Shown here: positions 7,909 through 16,046 of the stretch, piece by piece
Layout: each line of letters begins with the position of its first letter
Position numbering within the stretch: position 1 is the first letter of the stretch
Source: Elusimicrobiota bacterium
GTDB lineage: Bacteria; Elusimicrobiota; UBA8919
NCBI GenBank assembly: GCA_003452965.1
Contig: DMMW01000059.1
Location: 1 to 24,040, forward strand
DNA length: 24,040 nucleotides
Direction of reading: 5' to 3'
Position numbers and translations under genes: made by a program
Notes under the pieces: model-generated
Seen by the model: the letters and a program-made list of their open reading frames with translations, nothing else
Told to the model about the DNA's origin: nothing
Database searches by the model: none

Positions 7909-8032
7909 TGAAACTCCACGGGTTAAAAACCTTCGTCCTTTGTCCGCCTTTGATCCGCCTCCGTTCCGTCAGCCGACGGATTAGCGGATGGCGGAAGTGT
8001 CGGACTACGGAGAATAAACGTAGTATCTTTTG
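7909..8032. repeat. REP-like element interrupted by a second palindrome
   Basis: The left part, TGAAACTCCACGGGT.AAAAACC (7909-7931), and the right part, ACGTAGTATCTTTTG (8018-8032), match the two halves of the contiguous element at 17329-17365. Between them are about 86 bp with their own inverted repeats. ATCCGC pairs with GCGGAT, and TCCGTC (7965-7970) pairs with GACGGA (7975-7980). The simplest reading is a palindromic element inserted in the loop or stem of an older REP-like hairpin. Confidence 0.5.
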
Positions 8033-8045
8033 ATGCAAAAAGAAC

Positions 8046-8201
8046 CTACCTTATGTTTCTGCTATACTTACCAATCTTAATGATTCTGCCTTTACCACAG
8101 GTCGTACATTGATGCTTTGGACTTCTAACAACTTTCTTTTTCATCTTCATTTTTTCTAAAGAATTTTCTATCTTATCCAGAGTTATAATATCTTCTTTCA
8201 T
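8046..8201 (-). CDS. Small hypothetical protein with CxxC motif (51 aa)
   Basis: A 51-codon frame runs from ATG 8201 to TAG 8046-8048. AGGGGA lies about 9 bases upstream of the ATG. The product is Lys-rich, with a charged helix-like first half and QCTTCGKG in the second half. The CxxC could be half of a zinc ribbon, or a metal site on dimerisation. I do not recognise the family. Good ribosome site, biased amino-acid content and no overlap with other genes favour a real gene. No functional neighbour is obvious. Confidence 0.5.
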   Translation of the reverse strand: MKEDIITLDKIENSLEKMKMKKKVVRSPKHQCTTCGKGRIIKIGKYSRNIR

Positions 8202-8580
8202 TTTAATATTCCCCTAACTATTTAAACCGACCAGTGAGTTACCCCTTTGGGTTACATTTTAGATGATTCCATACACTCAGTTATTCTTTTTTCTGATTTA
8301 TTGTATAATTATTGTGATTAAAATAATATTAAAGTAGAATTAAATTATTTTAATCCGCCTTCGTGAAATTCTATAGGTGTAAACCCATAAATTGATAACC
8401 AATATAAACACTTCGGCGGATTTCCGAAAAAGTTAAAATAGTAGATTCTTGCAATAAACCGAATGGTATCAATGCAGTTTTGTTTCCGACATATGTCTTA
8501 GACAAAAATAGTCGCGACCAGTAACGGGGTAATTGTTTCGCACTTATCTCCGACCTACGGGACATTCTGCGAAAAAGTAT
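8202..8580. other. Intergenic region with dispersed repeat
   Basis: This stretch carries repeat copy B (8341-8383) and the inverted pair AATCCGCC (8352-8359) and GGCGGATT (8415-8422), about 70 bp across. A 64-codon minus-strand frame crosses it but starts without a ribosome site and runs through the inverted repeat, so I do not call it. Nothing else is recognisable. Confidence 0.5.
8341..8422 (-). repeat. Dispersed repeat, copy B, with inverted ends
   Basis: 8341-8383 is the inverted counterpart of 586-630 (about 5 mismatches in 37). AATCCGCC at 8352-8359 and GGCGGATT at 8415-8422 are perfect inverted arms, each followed inwards by TTC plus GTG/CAC. The whole looks like a small non-coding palindromic element. 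Confidence 0.55.
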
Positions 8581-8610
8581 AAAAAAGCCATTGAATTATT
8601 ATCAATGACT
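8581..8610 (-). terminator. Intrinsic terminator after the sensor kinase
   Basis: On the minus strand AGTCATTGA and TCAATGGCT form a 9-bp stem with one G-U pair and a 7-base loop, followed directly by a run of T. It lies about 30 bases past the kinase stop codon, the expected place for a rho-independent terminator. Confidence 0.75.
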
Positions 8611-8639
8611 TTAGCTATTGAATAGATAGTTGTTCCTAT

Positions 8640-11255
8640 TTAAATAGTAAGACTAAATTTAAAGGTACTTCCTCGGTCAATATTATCTTCCACCCATATT
8701 TTTCCACCATGCATTTCAATTATTGCTTTGGCTATGGACAATCCGATACCGCTGCCTAAAATTTCATCGTCCTTATCTCCGAATATTCTGTAAAATTTTT
8801 GAAATATTTTTTCCTTTTCTTCATTCTTTATGCCAGGACCCTCATCCTTTATGGACACAATAACCGTATCGGAATCCTTTTTTGCTGAAATTATAACTTT
8901 TGTTTTTACGGGCGAATATTTTATAGCATTACCTAACAAATTCTGTAACACCTGCATCATTTTATCATAGTCCAAATTTAAATTTGGCATATCCTTTTCA
9001 TATTCTGTTATTAGCCTTATCTCTTTTTTATTCATTTCAAACATACCTACTGCTTTGTTAATTATCTGCTCTATTTTGGTTTTCCGTTTTTTCAATTCCA
9101 GTTTTCCCTCTTCTATCTTAGACAGGTCAAGAAAATCCGATATCAATCTGCCTAATCTGCGGGATTCTTCCTGTATATACCCGATGAAAGTTTCTTTTTG
9201 TTCTTCCGATAAATTTAGATTTTTTCTCATTAAAGTATCAGCGAACCCCATTATAGAAGTCAATGGCGTCCTTAAATCGTGGGAAACTATAGAGATAAAT
9301 TCAGACTTCTTCCTATCCAATTCCTGTAATCTGATATTTTCATTTTTTAATATTAATAAAGCTTTCTTGCGTTCGGATACGTCCCTAATTAAACTTACAT
9401 GACCGATAACGTAATCGTTTATATCTTTTAGTAATTTAGAATTAACTTCAGTATCAATATACCGACCATCTTTGTGCCTGTATGTTATTTCTGATTCCAA
9501 ATAACCCGTATTCCATAATTGATCACGTAATTTTTTACGTGTTTCCTTGGTATATGTAGGCCGAAGCACATCAAGACCGCATTTACCCGTTACTTCATTT
9601 TCTTTATATCCGAATATCCTTACCGCAGAAGGACCCCAATATGTTACTCTGTTTTCACGATCATAACCGACAACCGCATCGCTGATATTGCTTAAAACAA
9701 ATGCCTGCTCAATTAGTTTCAGTTCAGTTTTTTTACGTTCTGTATTATCCACAAATAACGTTGCAAGTCTCCGCTCGTCAATTTTATATGCCTTTACTTC
9801 AAACCATCGCTTAAGTGGTCCGAACATTTCTTCAAAATGCAAAGGTTCTCCGGTTTGGACTACCTTGCCGTACCGTTCATACCGAAAGGGTTCAGCGTTA
9901 GGAAAAAGTTCTATCATTGTCCGTCCGATAATATCTGATGCTTTAAGTCCTGTCTGCGTTTCAAAAGCTGGATTGACTTCTAAATATTTCAGGTCACATG
10001 GTTTTCCGTTTTTATCCAAAATAATTTCGTCAATGGCAAAACCTTCCGTCATCGTATTAAATAAAGTTCGATACCGTTCTTCGCTTTGTCGCAATGACTC
10101 CTCTGCCGATTTGCGGGCCGTTATATCAGGACTGCTGCCTGCTATACCAAGGAATTTACCATCTGATGAGAAACGAGGCTTACCGTATGATTCAATCCAT
10201 CTCCATTGCCCGTCAACACGACGCATGCGTGCACGACTATGAAACTTTTTATGTTCTTGTAAACTGGTAAAAAAACTATCTATGTATGTAGACGTATCTT
10301 CGGGGTGTACAGATGCCTGCCAATCTTTTGCTTTTATTTCCTCAATCGTAACACCAAAGAATTCTCTATACGCCTTATTAATGAACTCCATCTCACCTTT
10401 TGTATTGGTTACCCATATCATTACCGGTGTTCCATCAGCCATTGTCCGGAATCGTTCTTCGCTTTCAACTAAAATTGCCGTACGTTCTTCTACCAATTCC
10501 TCTAATTTATCCCTATTATTTATTAACTCATTATTGGCGTGTTTCAATTCAGTGACCATTTGATTGAACGCATTTATCACTTCACCGATTTCATCATTTC
10601 TTGTCTGCTTTATTTTAAATTCAAGATTTCCTAAGCCGATGATTTTTACACCGCTGCGAAACAAATCTAATGAATTAATTATATATTTGTAGTTTAATAT
10701 GTAATTTACTAAAAGAAACAAGCTTAATAATATAAAAAACAGATATAGAAAAAGCGTTCTGGTTAATGTCAACCTGTTTGTTTTTTTTAGCAATAACCGT
10801 GACAAACGCAGAGTATCTGAAATAATACTTTGGTTCTGAATTGCCAATCGACTCCACGAAATATTAAAAAAAACCGGCTTTTGATTACTATGTTGTAATT
10901 TTAGACCGACTAATATAATATCTTCAAATATTTCTTTGAGCCGCTGGCTGTTTTCTCTTATATTCCTAATCAGCATTTGCTCTTCGGGCGAATCAAAATC
11001 AAGATTTCGTATTTGGTTAGTAAATGTAGCGAAACTGGATTTCCATCTTACGACTTGATGACTTTCAGGATAAATTAAATAATAGCCTGACAAATAATTC
11101 AGTTCACTTGCTTTCAATGAGATATTAAAAACGATTTCCGACTGTTTTTGTATTTCATAGACTTGATAATTTGTAATTATTAACGCTAATCCTATACCAA
11201 TTAATATGGTACCGAATAGATATATTGTTATTTTAAATCGCGTTTTTATACTCAT
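8640..11255 (-). CDS. Membrane hybrid-free sensor histidine kinase with three PAS domains
   Basis: An 871-aa kinase. One membrane segment lies at about 9-28 and another at 167-190, enclosing an extracytoplasmic helical sensor of about 135 aa. A HAMP region (about 190-245) and coiled coil follow. Three PAS domains cover about 265-385, 391-510 and 513-632; the first has a PAC-like tail (GIAGSSPDITARK). The HisKA domain has H659 in IVSHDLRTPL. The ATPase domain has the N-box at about 768-778 (N776), G1 DEGPGI at 804-809, an F-box FQKFYR and G2 GSGIGLSIA. All catalytic motifs are intact. There is no receiver domain. The response regulator gene at 11703-12074 lies upstream on the same strand, but a 447-bp gap holds a terminator-like hairpin and a repeat, so coupling is not assured. 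No strong Shine-Dalgarno precedes the ATG. Confidence 0.95.
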   Translation of the reverse strand: MSIKTRFKITIYLFGTILIGIGLALIITNYQVYEIQKQSEIVFNISLKASELNYLSGYYLIYPESHQVVRWKSSFATFTNQIRNLDFDSPEEQMLIRNIRENSQRLKEIFEDIILVGLKLQHSNQKPVFFNISWSRLAIQNQSIISDTLRLSRLLLKKTNRLTLTRTLFLYLFFILLSLFLLVNYILNYKYIINSLDLFRSGVKIIGLGNLEFKIKQTRNDEIGEVINAFNQMVTELKHANNELINNRDKLEELVEERTAILVESEERFRTMADGTPVMIWVTNTKGEMEFINKAYREFFGVTIEEIKAKDWQASVHPEDTSTYIDSFFTSLQEHKKFHSRARMRRVDGQWRWIESYGKPRFSSDGKFLGIAGSSPDITARKSAEESLRQSEERYRTLFNTMTEGFAIDEIILDKNGKPCDLKYLEVNPAFETQTGLKASDIIGRTMIELFPNAEPFRYERYGKVVQTGEPLHFEEMFGPLKRWFEVKAYKIDERRLATLFVDNTERKKTELKLIEQAFVLSNISDAVVGYDRENRVTYWGPSAVRIFGYKENEVTGKCGLDVLRPTYTKETRKKLRDQLWNTGYLESEITYRHKDGRYIDTEVNSKLLKDINDYVIGHVSLIRDVSERKKALLILKNENIRLQELDRKKSEFISIVSHDLRTPLTSIMGFADTLMRKNLNLSEEQKETFIGYIQEESRRLGRLISDFLDLSKIEEGKLELKKRKTKIEQIINKAVGMFEMNKKEIRLITEYEKDMPNLNLDYDKMMQVLQNLLGNAIKYSPVKTKVIISAKKDSDTVIVSIKDEGPGIKNEEKEKIFQKFYRIFGDKDDEILGSGIGLSIAKAIIEMHGGKIWVEDNIDRGSTFKFSLTI

Positions 11256-11370
11256 ATTATTTTATATTAGCCAGTTTAATTTAGGTTTTTGAATATTTGA
11301 AGTCTTGCAAGAAAAAACTAAAAAAAAGTCAAAAACCCTTGCAGTTTATAAGTGTTACTCAACCCATTCT

Positions 11371-11543
11371 GTCATTCCCGCTTTCCAGACTTAGTCGCAA
11401 TTGTTAATAAGTGTATTTCGTTTTCCATTTTGTAGCAGCAAAGCGTAATCTTTGCCATATTTTAGCAGAGCTATCGCGCTGCATCGCTATCGCGCTGCAT
11501 CTACAATTTTGGAATTGCGACTCAGTCTGTTCGCGAGTATGAC
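11371..11543. mobile_element. MITE-like element with imperfect inverted ends
   Basis: The left end GTCATTCCCGC..CAGACTTAGTCGCAATT (11371-11402) is mirrored by AATTGCGACTCAGTCTG..GCGAGTATGAC (11513-11543). AGTCGCAATT/AATTGCGACT is perfect. The interior holds two exact 16-bp copies of GCTATCGCGCTGCATC (11470-11485, 11486-11501). It has no coding capacity, and I could not identify a target duplication. The GTCATTCCCGC start resembles common bacterial palindromic repeats. Confidence 0.55.
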
Positions 11544-11629
11544 AATACATGCAAAAGACATTTTTCAGTAGACCCAAAAATAATTAAATACAATTTATAT
11601 ATCATAATATTAAAAACAGATTAAAATAA

Positions 11630-11669
11630 AATTAAAATAAGATTAGAAAATTCTAATCTTATTTTAATT
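11630..11669 (-). terminator. Perfect 19-bp AT-rich hairpin after response regulator
   Basis: AATTAAAATAAGATTAGAA (11630-11648) and its exact complement (11651-11669) are separated by only two bases, and a T-rich stretch follows on the minus strand. The position, about 35 bases past the response regulator stop, suits a terminator, though the stem is almost all A-T. The right arm recurs at 636-655. Confidence 0.5.
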
Positions 11670-11702
11670 AAAAAAACTTATATTAAACATTTTATTGTTT
11701 AT

Positions 11703-12074
11703 TTAACTTCTCAATATCTGGTTTATTTTCTCCACAACCTTTTTTAAGTCAAACGGTTTAACTATGTATCCGACTGCTCCTAAACTTAGTCCTTTATCTA
11801 TATCACCTAATGAACCTTCGGCGGTGCATATAAGTTTAGGTATTTTACCTGTTTTTTCGTTATTCTGTAATAATTCACATAATTCAAAACCATCCATTTT
11901 CGGCATAATAATATCAATAATTATTAAATCGGGTACTTTTTCCCGCAAAGCCATTTCCATTGCATCTAAACCATTTAACGCATATGCAACTTCAAATCCC
12001 TCGGTTTCCAATCCCGCTTTTAATAGCTCTACAATGCCTTCATCATCTTCAGCAATTAATATTCTTTTTTTCAT
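11703..12074 (-). CDS. Single-domain response regulator
   Basis: A 123-aa receiver domain with no output domain. The acidic pocket is E9-D10-D11, phospho-acceptor D54 lies in IIIDIIMP, T84 in LICTAEG and K106-P107 in IVKPFDL. All switch residues are standard. It lies upstream of, and on the same strand as, the three-PAS kinase and is its most likely local partner. There is no Shine-Dalgarno; a -35/-10 pair (12107-12112, 12084-12089) ends only 9 bases before the ATG, so the transcript may have almost no leader. Confidence 0.94.
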   Translation of the reverse strand: MKKRILIAEDDEGIVELLKAGLETEGFEVAYALNGLDAMEMALREKVPDLIIIDIIMPKMDGFELCELLQNNEKTGKIPKLICTAEGSLGDIDKGLSLGAVGYIVKPFDLKKVVEKINQILRS

Positions 12075-12083
12075 ATTTATATT

Positions 12084-12112
12084 ATATTACATATTTTCAG
12101 CATATTTTACAA
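12084..12112 (-). promoter_or_regulatory. Possible promoter of response regulator gene
   Basis: On the minus strand TTGTAA (12107-12112) and TAATAT (12084-12089) are 17 bases apart. The -10 box is so near the ATG (12074) that transcription would start within a few bases of it. AT-rich sequence makes chance matches likely. Confidence 0.35.
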
Positions 12113-12148
12113 CCAATATTTTTCTTTAATTATATAATCCTACATATA

Positions 12149-12925
12149 TTATATCCAGCCGAGCAGTTTATACCCGAGCATACCGTAATATTCATGCAGT
12201 ACTAAGGTACTCATCCCTAATGCGCCGGAATCCGGAAAAAACATATAAAATTTAAATTGGAAATTTTCGTCCTGGTAATAATCAGTAGGAGCCGGATAGA
12301 CGGTAAATCCTTGCTTATTAAATACGGCTACCGAACGATGCATATGATAGGCACTTGTAACAAGAATTATAGCAGGTTTAAGATTGTATTTTTCTAATAG
12401 TTTTTTTACATTCACGGCATTTTCATAAGTATTTTTTGATTCCGGCTCAATCAATATTTTTCTTGAGTCTACTCCGAAAAGTTCAGTCAACAACGAAGAA
12501 CTAATATCTGCCTCTGAACCGTAAAAATCTTTTATAAAAGATATCTTGCCACCGGTAGTTATCAGATATGGGGCATGCTTCTTCTTAAATAAGCGTGCGG
12601 CATTCATTATCCTATCTGCATTTTGATTTGTTTCGTTGTAAATGCGCGGCGGCAATTTGGGAACTTCTGCCCCGCCCAAAAGTACAATAGCCGAAACCGG
12701 CGGATACTTATATGACGGTGAATATCGGCATTCCAGAGTTCGCATCAGTTTATGTGATACTATAGGTGAAGAAAAAAAGATAAGAATACTGAACGATAGA
12801 AATATTGACAAATAACCAATTTTCCGTTTATTAGATGCAAGCATTACTATAGATAGAATTCCTAATATTAATACAATTCCCAGGGGGTATATTAAAATAG
12901 CCAAAAATTTAAAAATATAAATCAT
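12149..12925 (-). CDS. ElyC/SanA/YdcF-family (DUF218) membrane protein
   Basis: 258 aa with two N-terminal membrane segments (about 8-30 and 36-54) and an extracytoplasmic DUF218 domain. Family motifs are VLLGGA at 81-86, ITTGG at 122-126, EPESKNTYENA around 160-170 and TSAYHMHR at 190-197. The two-helix ElyC-like layout suggests a role in envelope or peptidoglycan precursor homeostasis, known for E. coli ElyC and SanA. No biochemical reaction can be assigned from sequence. It starts 28 bases after the stop of the methyltransferase gene and likely shares its transcript. No Shine-Dalgarno is visible. Confidence 0.88.
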   Translation of the reverse strand: MIYIFKFLAILIYPLGIVLILGILSIVMLASNKRKIGYLSIFLSFSILIFFSSPIVSHKLMRTLECRYSPSYKYPPVSAIVLLGGAEVPKLPPRIYNETNQNADRIMNAARLFKKKHAPYLITTGGKISFIKDFYGSEADISSSLLTELFGVDSRKILIEPESKNTYENAVNVKKLLEKYNLKPAIILVTSAYHMHRSVAVFNKQGFTVYPAPTDYYQDENFQFKFYMFFPDSGALGMSTLVLHEYYGMLGYKLLGWI

Positions 12926-12953
12926 AAAATATTATGCCATTACTAATTTTTAA

Positions 12954-13667
12954 TTAGTGTTCACGTTTTTCTATCATAGGAACAAATCTTACTGGAATTA
13001 TGCTCTTTTTGGTTATTTTGCCTTTTTTCTTTTTTGCTACAATAAGATCCTGAAAATATTCACCTATTGGAGCAACCAGAATTCCGCCTTCTTTTAATTG
13101 ATTAATCAAAGGTTCCGGTATCTCCTTAGGGGCACATGTAAGTATTATTTTATCATACGGCGCATACTCATCCCAACCCAAAAAACCATCCCCGATTTTA
13201 ACCTTAACATTATTATAACCAAGTTGTTTCAGTAATATTTCAGCCGAATTGCCTAATTCGGGAATTACCTCAATAGTATAAACATCCTTGCATAACTCTG
13301 AAAGTATCGCTGCTTGATAACCGGAACCGGTTCCGATTTCCAAAATCCTGTCTTTTTTATTTACTTTCAATAATTCAGTCATAAGAGCCACAATGTAAGG
13401 TTGAGAAATTGTTTGTTCTTCTGCTATCGGTAGCGGATAATCCTCATACGCATAATTCCATAAATTTTTCGGGACAAATCTATGCCTTTCCACTTTAAGC
13501 ATCGCACTTAAAACGTTTTTATTCTTGATGCCCCGGGCAATTATCTGTTCCTTAACCATTTTTTGTCTTAATTCTAAATATTTGTCATTCACAAAAGAAT
13601 GTAACAAATAAAAATGTGTTAAGATAAGAGAAACAAACAAAAATGCAGTGATAATTCTATTTTTCAT
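12954..13667 (-). CDS. pcm: Protein-L-isoaspartate O-methyltransferase with signal sequence
   Basis: 237 aa of the PCMT family, which uses S-adenosylmethionine to repair isoaspartyl residues. The SAM-binding motif ILEIGTGSGYQAA is at 108-120, the family segment EEQTISQPY at 83-91 (S88), GDGFLGW at 159-165, ILTCAP at 175-180 and VRFVPM near the C-terminus. Residues 1-25 are a hydrophobic signal or anchor, so this copy may act in the periplasm or at the membrane, unlike the cytoplasmic E. coli enzyme. The start has no Shine-Dalgarno; an internal Met (M37) would remove the signal, so the export claim depends on the start used. The ElyC-like gene follows closely. Confidence 0.92.
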   Translation of the reverse strand: MKNRIITAFLFVSLILTHFYLLHSFVNDKYLELRQKMVKEQIIARGIKNKNVLSAMLKVERHRFVPKNLWNYAYEDYPLPIAEEQTISQPYIVALMTELLKVNKKDRILEIGTGSGYQAAILSELCKDVYTIEVIPELGNSAEILLKQLGYNNVKVKIGDGFLGWDEYAPYDKIILTCAPKEIPEPLINQLKEGGILVAPIGEYFQDLIVAKKKKGKITKKSIIPVRFVPMIEKREH

Positions 13668-13774
13668 ATTTATTAGTGAATTTATAAAGAGAACAGTATT
13701 ACTTATTTATCTTTCATTTTGTTACAAGTTATAATTATTATACTCAACTTTCCACACATTTTCAATCAATTTTC

Positions 13775-13840
13775 ATCCTGCATCCAGAAGACCACGTTTA
13801 TAAAAGCACTATTGAATGCTCTTCGGGCAGGCCTGCGCTC
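13775..13840 (+). repeat. REP-like element, degenerate copy
   Basis: The first 22 bases (13775-13796, ATCCTGCATCCAGAAGACC plus ACG) are the exact inverse of 17425-17446. TGAATG.TCTTCGGGCAGG and CGCTCC also match the far part of that element. The central hairpin of the 17-kb copy is mutated here. The element ends against the stop codon of the downstream barrel gene. Confidence 0.75.
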
Positions 13841-14593
13841 CTAAAATATTATGTCAATGACAAAACTGTGCTTCGTATCGTTAATATCGTTTTTCTGAAA
13901 TAATTTTTCCAGTATATATTTAAATTGGTACTTTTCCAAATACTGATAATTAGCTCCTGCAAAAAACGAATAGAAACTTGCGTCGTTTTGAGGAAAATAT
14001 TCTTGGTCTATCAAGCTGTCACCAACCGTTAATCCGCCATTTACTTTTAAATCTTTATAAATACCGTATTCTGCTTCCGACAATATTGAGTGATTATATT
14101 TTTTGTCCGAACCCCTGACTAAAAAATATTTGCCTTTAAGTCCCAGTTTTTTATTAAGATAGTATTTTCCGGAAAGTGAAAATATGTCATAATAAGAATT
14201 TTCTAATATACCGTGTTTTAAACTCATTCCGTAAAGATAATCTGAATACTCTTTTGTTGCTTCTATAAAAATATAATCAGAATCATTCTTATCTGAATCC
14301 CTGCCGTGTCCGTAATCTATTTCAATGTATGTATTTGCATTTATATTTATAATCGGTCCGATGTAAAATATACTATTATTCCACAATTCGCGGTTATCTA
14401 AATACATTTTTAAAAGCAGTGAGTATTTCTTTGAGATTTTTCTTATGTAGGTGTTTTCAAATATAGTGTATGAATCTTCGGATGATAAAGCATGATATGT
14501 AAACGATGCAATATTCCTGTTATCTGAAGCATAACAGTAATTTTTAACATGGATTATAAACATAATAAGTAATATTGCTATATATCTATTCAT
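13841..14593 (-). CDS. YaiO-like outer-membrane beta-barrel protein
   Basis: 250 aa from ATG 14593; a TTG 30 bases upstream would add ten residues. Neither start has a clear ribosome site. A signal peptide covers about residues 1-22. The rest is rich in alternating polar/aromatic strands, Tyr and Gly, with a terminal FVIDIIF ending in Phe, as expected for an outer-membrane barrel. Overall pattern and gene context (directly after a YaiP-like GT2 gene) match the YaiO family. Its likely job is passing or anchoring the polymer at the outer membrane. I base the family name on pattern plus neighbours, not on strict motifs. Confidence 0.7.
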   Translation of the reverse strand: MNRYIAILLIMFIIHVKNYCYASDNRNIASFTYHALSSEDSYTIFENTYIRKISKKYSLLLKMYLDNRELWNNSIFYIGPIININANTYIEIDYGHGRDSDKNDSDYIFIEATKEYSDYLYGMSLKHGILENSYYDIFSLSGKYYLNKKLGLKGKYFLVRGSDKKYNHSILSEAEYGIYKDLKVNGGLTVGDSLIDQEYFPQNDASFYSFFAGANYQYLEKYQFKYILEKLFQKNDINDTKHSFVIDIIF

Positions 14594-14645
14594 AAATACA
14601 ATGTTATTATAAATTTTATTCAATTTAAATCAAGGTTAGTTTGAA

Positions 14646-16046
14646 TTATTTTATTCCTATCCTTTCCATCAAACCCCATGATTTATTCCCTATTAACCAG
14701 TCAAAAATTCCTTTTGCGCGAACTATTGCCATATACTGACGGTATCCGAAATGTTCTACTACAGCAGAAGCCATCAATTTTAAAAGATCCTTTATTTTTG
14801 GATATCTGTGATAAGTTACCTCTTCCATTAGAAGAGCTAACAACGAGTGTACAAGCCCAAAAGCCACTGCCAGAATAAAAAAAGCTGAAAAAGTTAATAT
14901 ATCTATGGCTTTGAGATAAAAAGACGTTACAAATATTATATATCCTGCCAACTCCACAATCGGGCTCATGAATTCTACAAAAAAGAAATAAGGCATTCCT
15001 ATCAAACCTACTGTTCCATATTTCGGGTTCATTAAAATTCCAATATGCATAGTCAGGCTTTCCGCCAGTCCTCTATGCCAACGATTCCGCTGTCTGCTTA
15101 GGATTTTCAGGCTTTCCGGGACTTCTGTCCAGCAAACTGTATCGGGAATGAAATAAATTCCACAAGGTTGTTTCTTTTTCCGCATTTCGTGGTGTAATCT
15201 TACGACCAGTTCCATATCTTCCCCGACTACTCCTTCTTTATATCCGCCTATGTCTATAACGGGCTGTTTTTTAAAAAGCCCGAACGCACCGGATATTATC
15301 ATATTGCAATCCATCATAGTCAGTGCCATTCTGCCGGATAAAAAAGCACGGAAATATTCAACAACTTGTATGTTTACAAGCAATTTATCGGAAGTCCTTA
15401 CTAAAGGGTAAGGTCTATTTTGATAAATACAACCGTTGGCGACCCTGACAATCCCGCCGGTAGCAACAACGCTCGTATATGCCTCCATGAAAGGGTGTAC
15501 AATTTTTAGAAGAGATGTTTTTTCTAAAATGGAATCCGCATCAATACAGCAGAATAATGGATACATACTAACATTTATCCCGGCATTTAGAGAATCGGCT
15601 TTCCCGCCGTTTTCTTTATCAACAACAACAAGATTATCATATTTTCTTGACTTGTAAATATCGGATATTTTTTTCGTCGGGATTTGTGGATTCGTATTCC
15701 TTGAGGTTTTTGCCAAATCAAATTCTTTTATGAGTACTTCAAGCGTATTATCTCTGGATCCATCATTGATTACGATAACCTCATACTGTCCATATTCCAG
15801 ATTAAGAAGCGAATTAACGCTTGTGACTATGCTTTTTTCTTCGTTATAAGCCGGAGCAAGAACCGATATCGGGGGTGTGATTTTAGCATTAAGGATTTCC
15901 CTTGGAGTCGAGAAATTTGAGCGGATTTTATGGGTAATCAGCCCTTTGAAAGAGAGTAGAAAAGTGAAAAAGTAGAAAATGCTTATTATAAAAAAGTAAG
16001 CAAGAATAACTAAACTTAAAAACTGGAGTATGCTAAATATATTCAT
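14646..16046 (-). CDS. Processive-type family 2 glycosyltransferase, membrane-bound
   Basis: A 466-aa GT2 enzyme of the cellulose/PNAG/hyaluronan synthase type. An N-terminal membrane segment (about 7-32) precedes the catalytic domain. VINDGSRD at 92-99 includes D95, CCIDADS has D169-x-D171, VVGEDMEL supplies the catalytic acid pair E276-D277 and the QRNRW motif is at 319-323. Two or more C-terminal membrane segments lie at about 345-405. The Q..RW motif plus membrane arches indicate polymer synthesis coupled to inner-membrane transport. The sugar is unknown. The start overlaps the HEAT gene by 14 bases, without its own Shine-Dalgarno, so translation is probably coupled. E. coli YaiP is a comparable enzyme next to YaiO. 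Confidence 0.92.
   Translation of the reverse strand: MNIFSILQFLSLVILAYFFIISIFYFFTFLLSFKGLITHKIRSNFSTPREILNAKITPPISVLAPAYNEEKSIVTSVNSLLNLEYGQYEVIVINDGSRDNTLEVLIKEFDLAKTSRNTNPQIPTKKISDIYKSRKYDNLVVVDKENGGKADSLNAGINVSMYPLFCCIDADSILEKTSLLKIVHPFMEAYTSVVATGGIVRVANGCIYQNRPYPLVRTSDKLLVNIQVVEYFRAFLSGRMALTMMDCNMIISGAFGLFKKQPVIDIGGYKEGVVGEDMELVVRLHHEMRKKKQPCGIYFIPDTVCWTEVPESLKILSRQRNRWHRGLAESLTMHIGILMNPKYGTVGLIGMPYFFFVEFMSPIVELAGYIIFVTSFYLKAIDILTFSAFFILAVAFGLVHSLLALLMEEVTYHRYPKIKDLLKLMASAVVEHFGYRQYMAIVRAKGIFDWLIGNKSWGLMERIGIK

Larger units (their letters stand above)
11256..11702. other. Gap between response regulator and kinase: repeat plus hairpin
   Basis: No gene is seen. The stretch contains a MITE-like inverted-repeat element (11371-11543) with an internal 16-bp tandem duplication, and a 19-bp perfect hairpin (11630-11669) just past the response regulator stop. 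Confidence 0.65.

Noticed and set aside
8371..8565. 64-codon minus-strand frame
   Set aside because: It ends in a dispersed inverted repeat, lacks a ribosome site and has no family signature.
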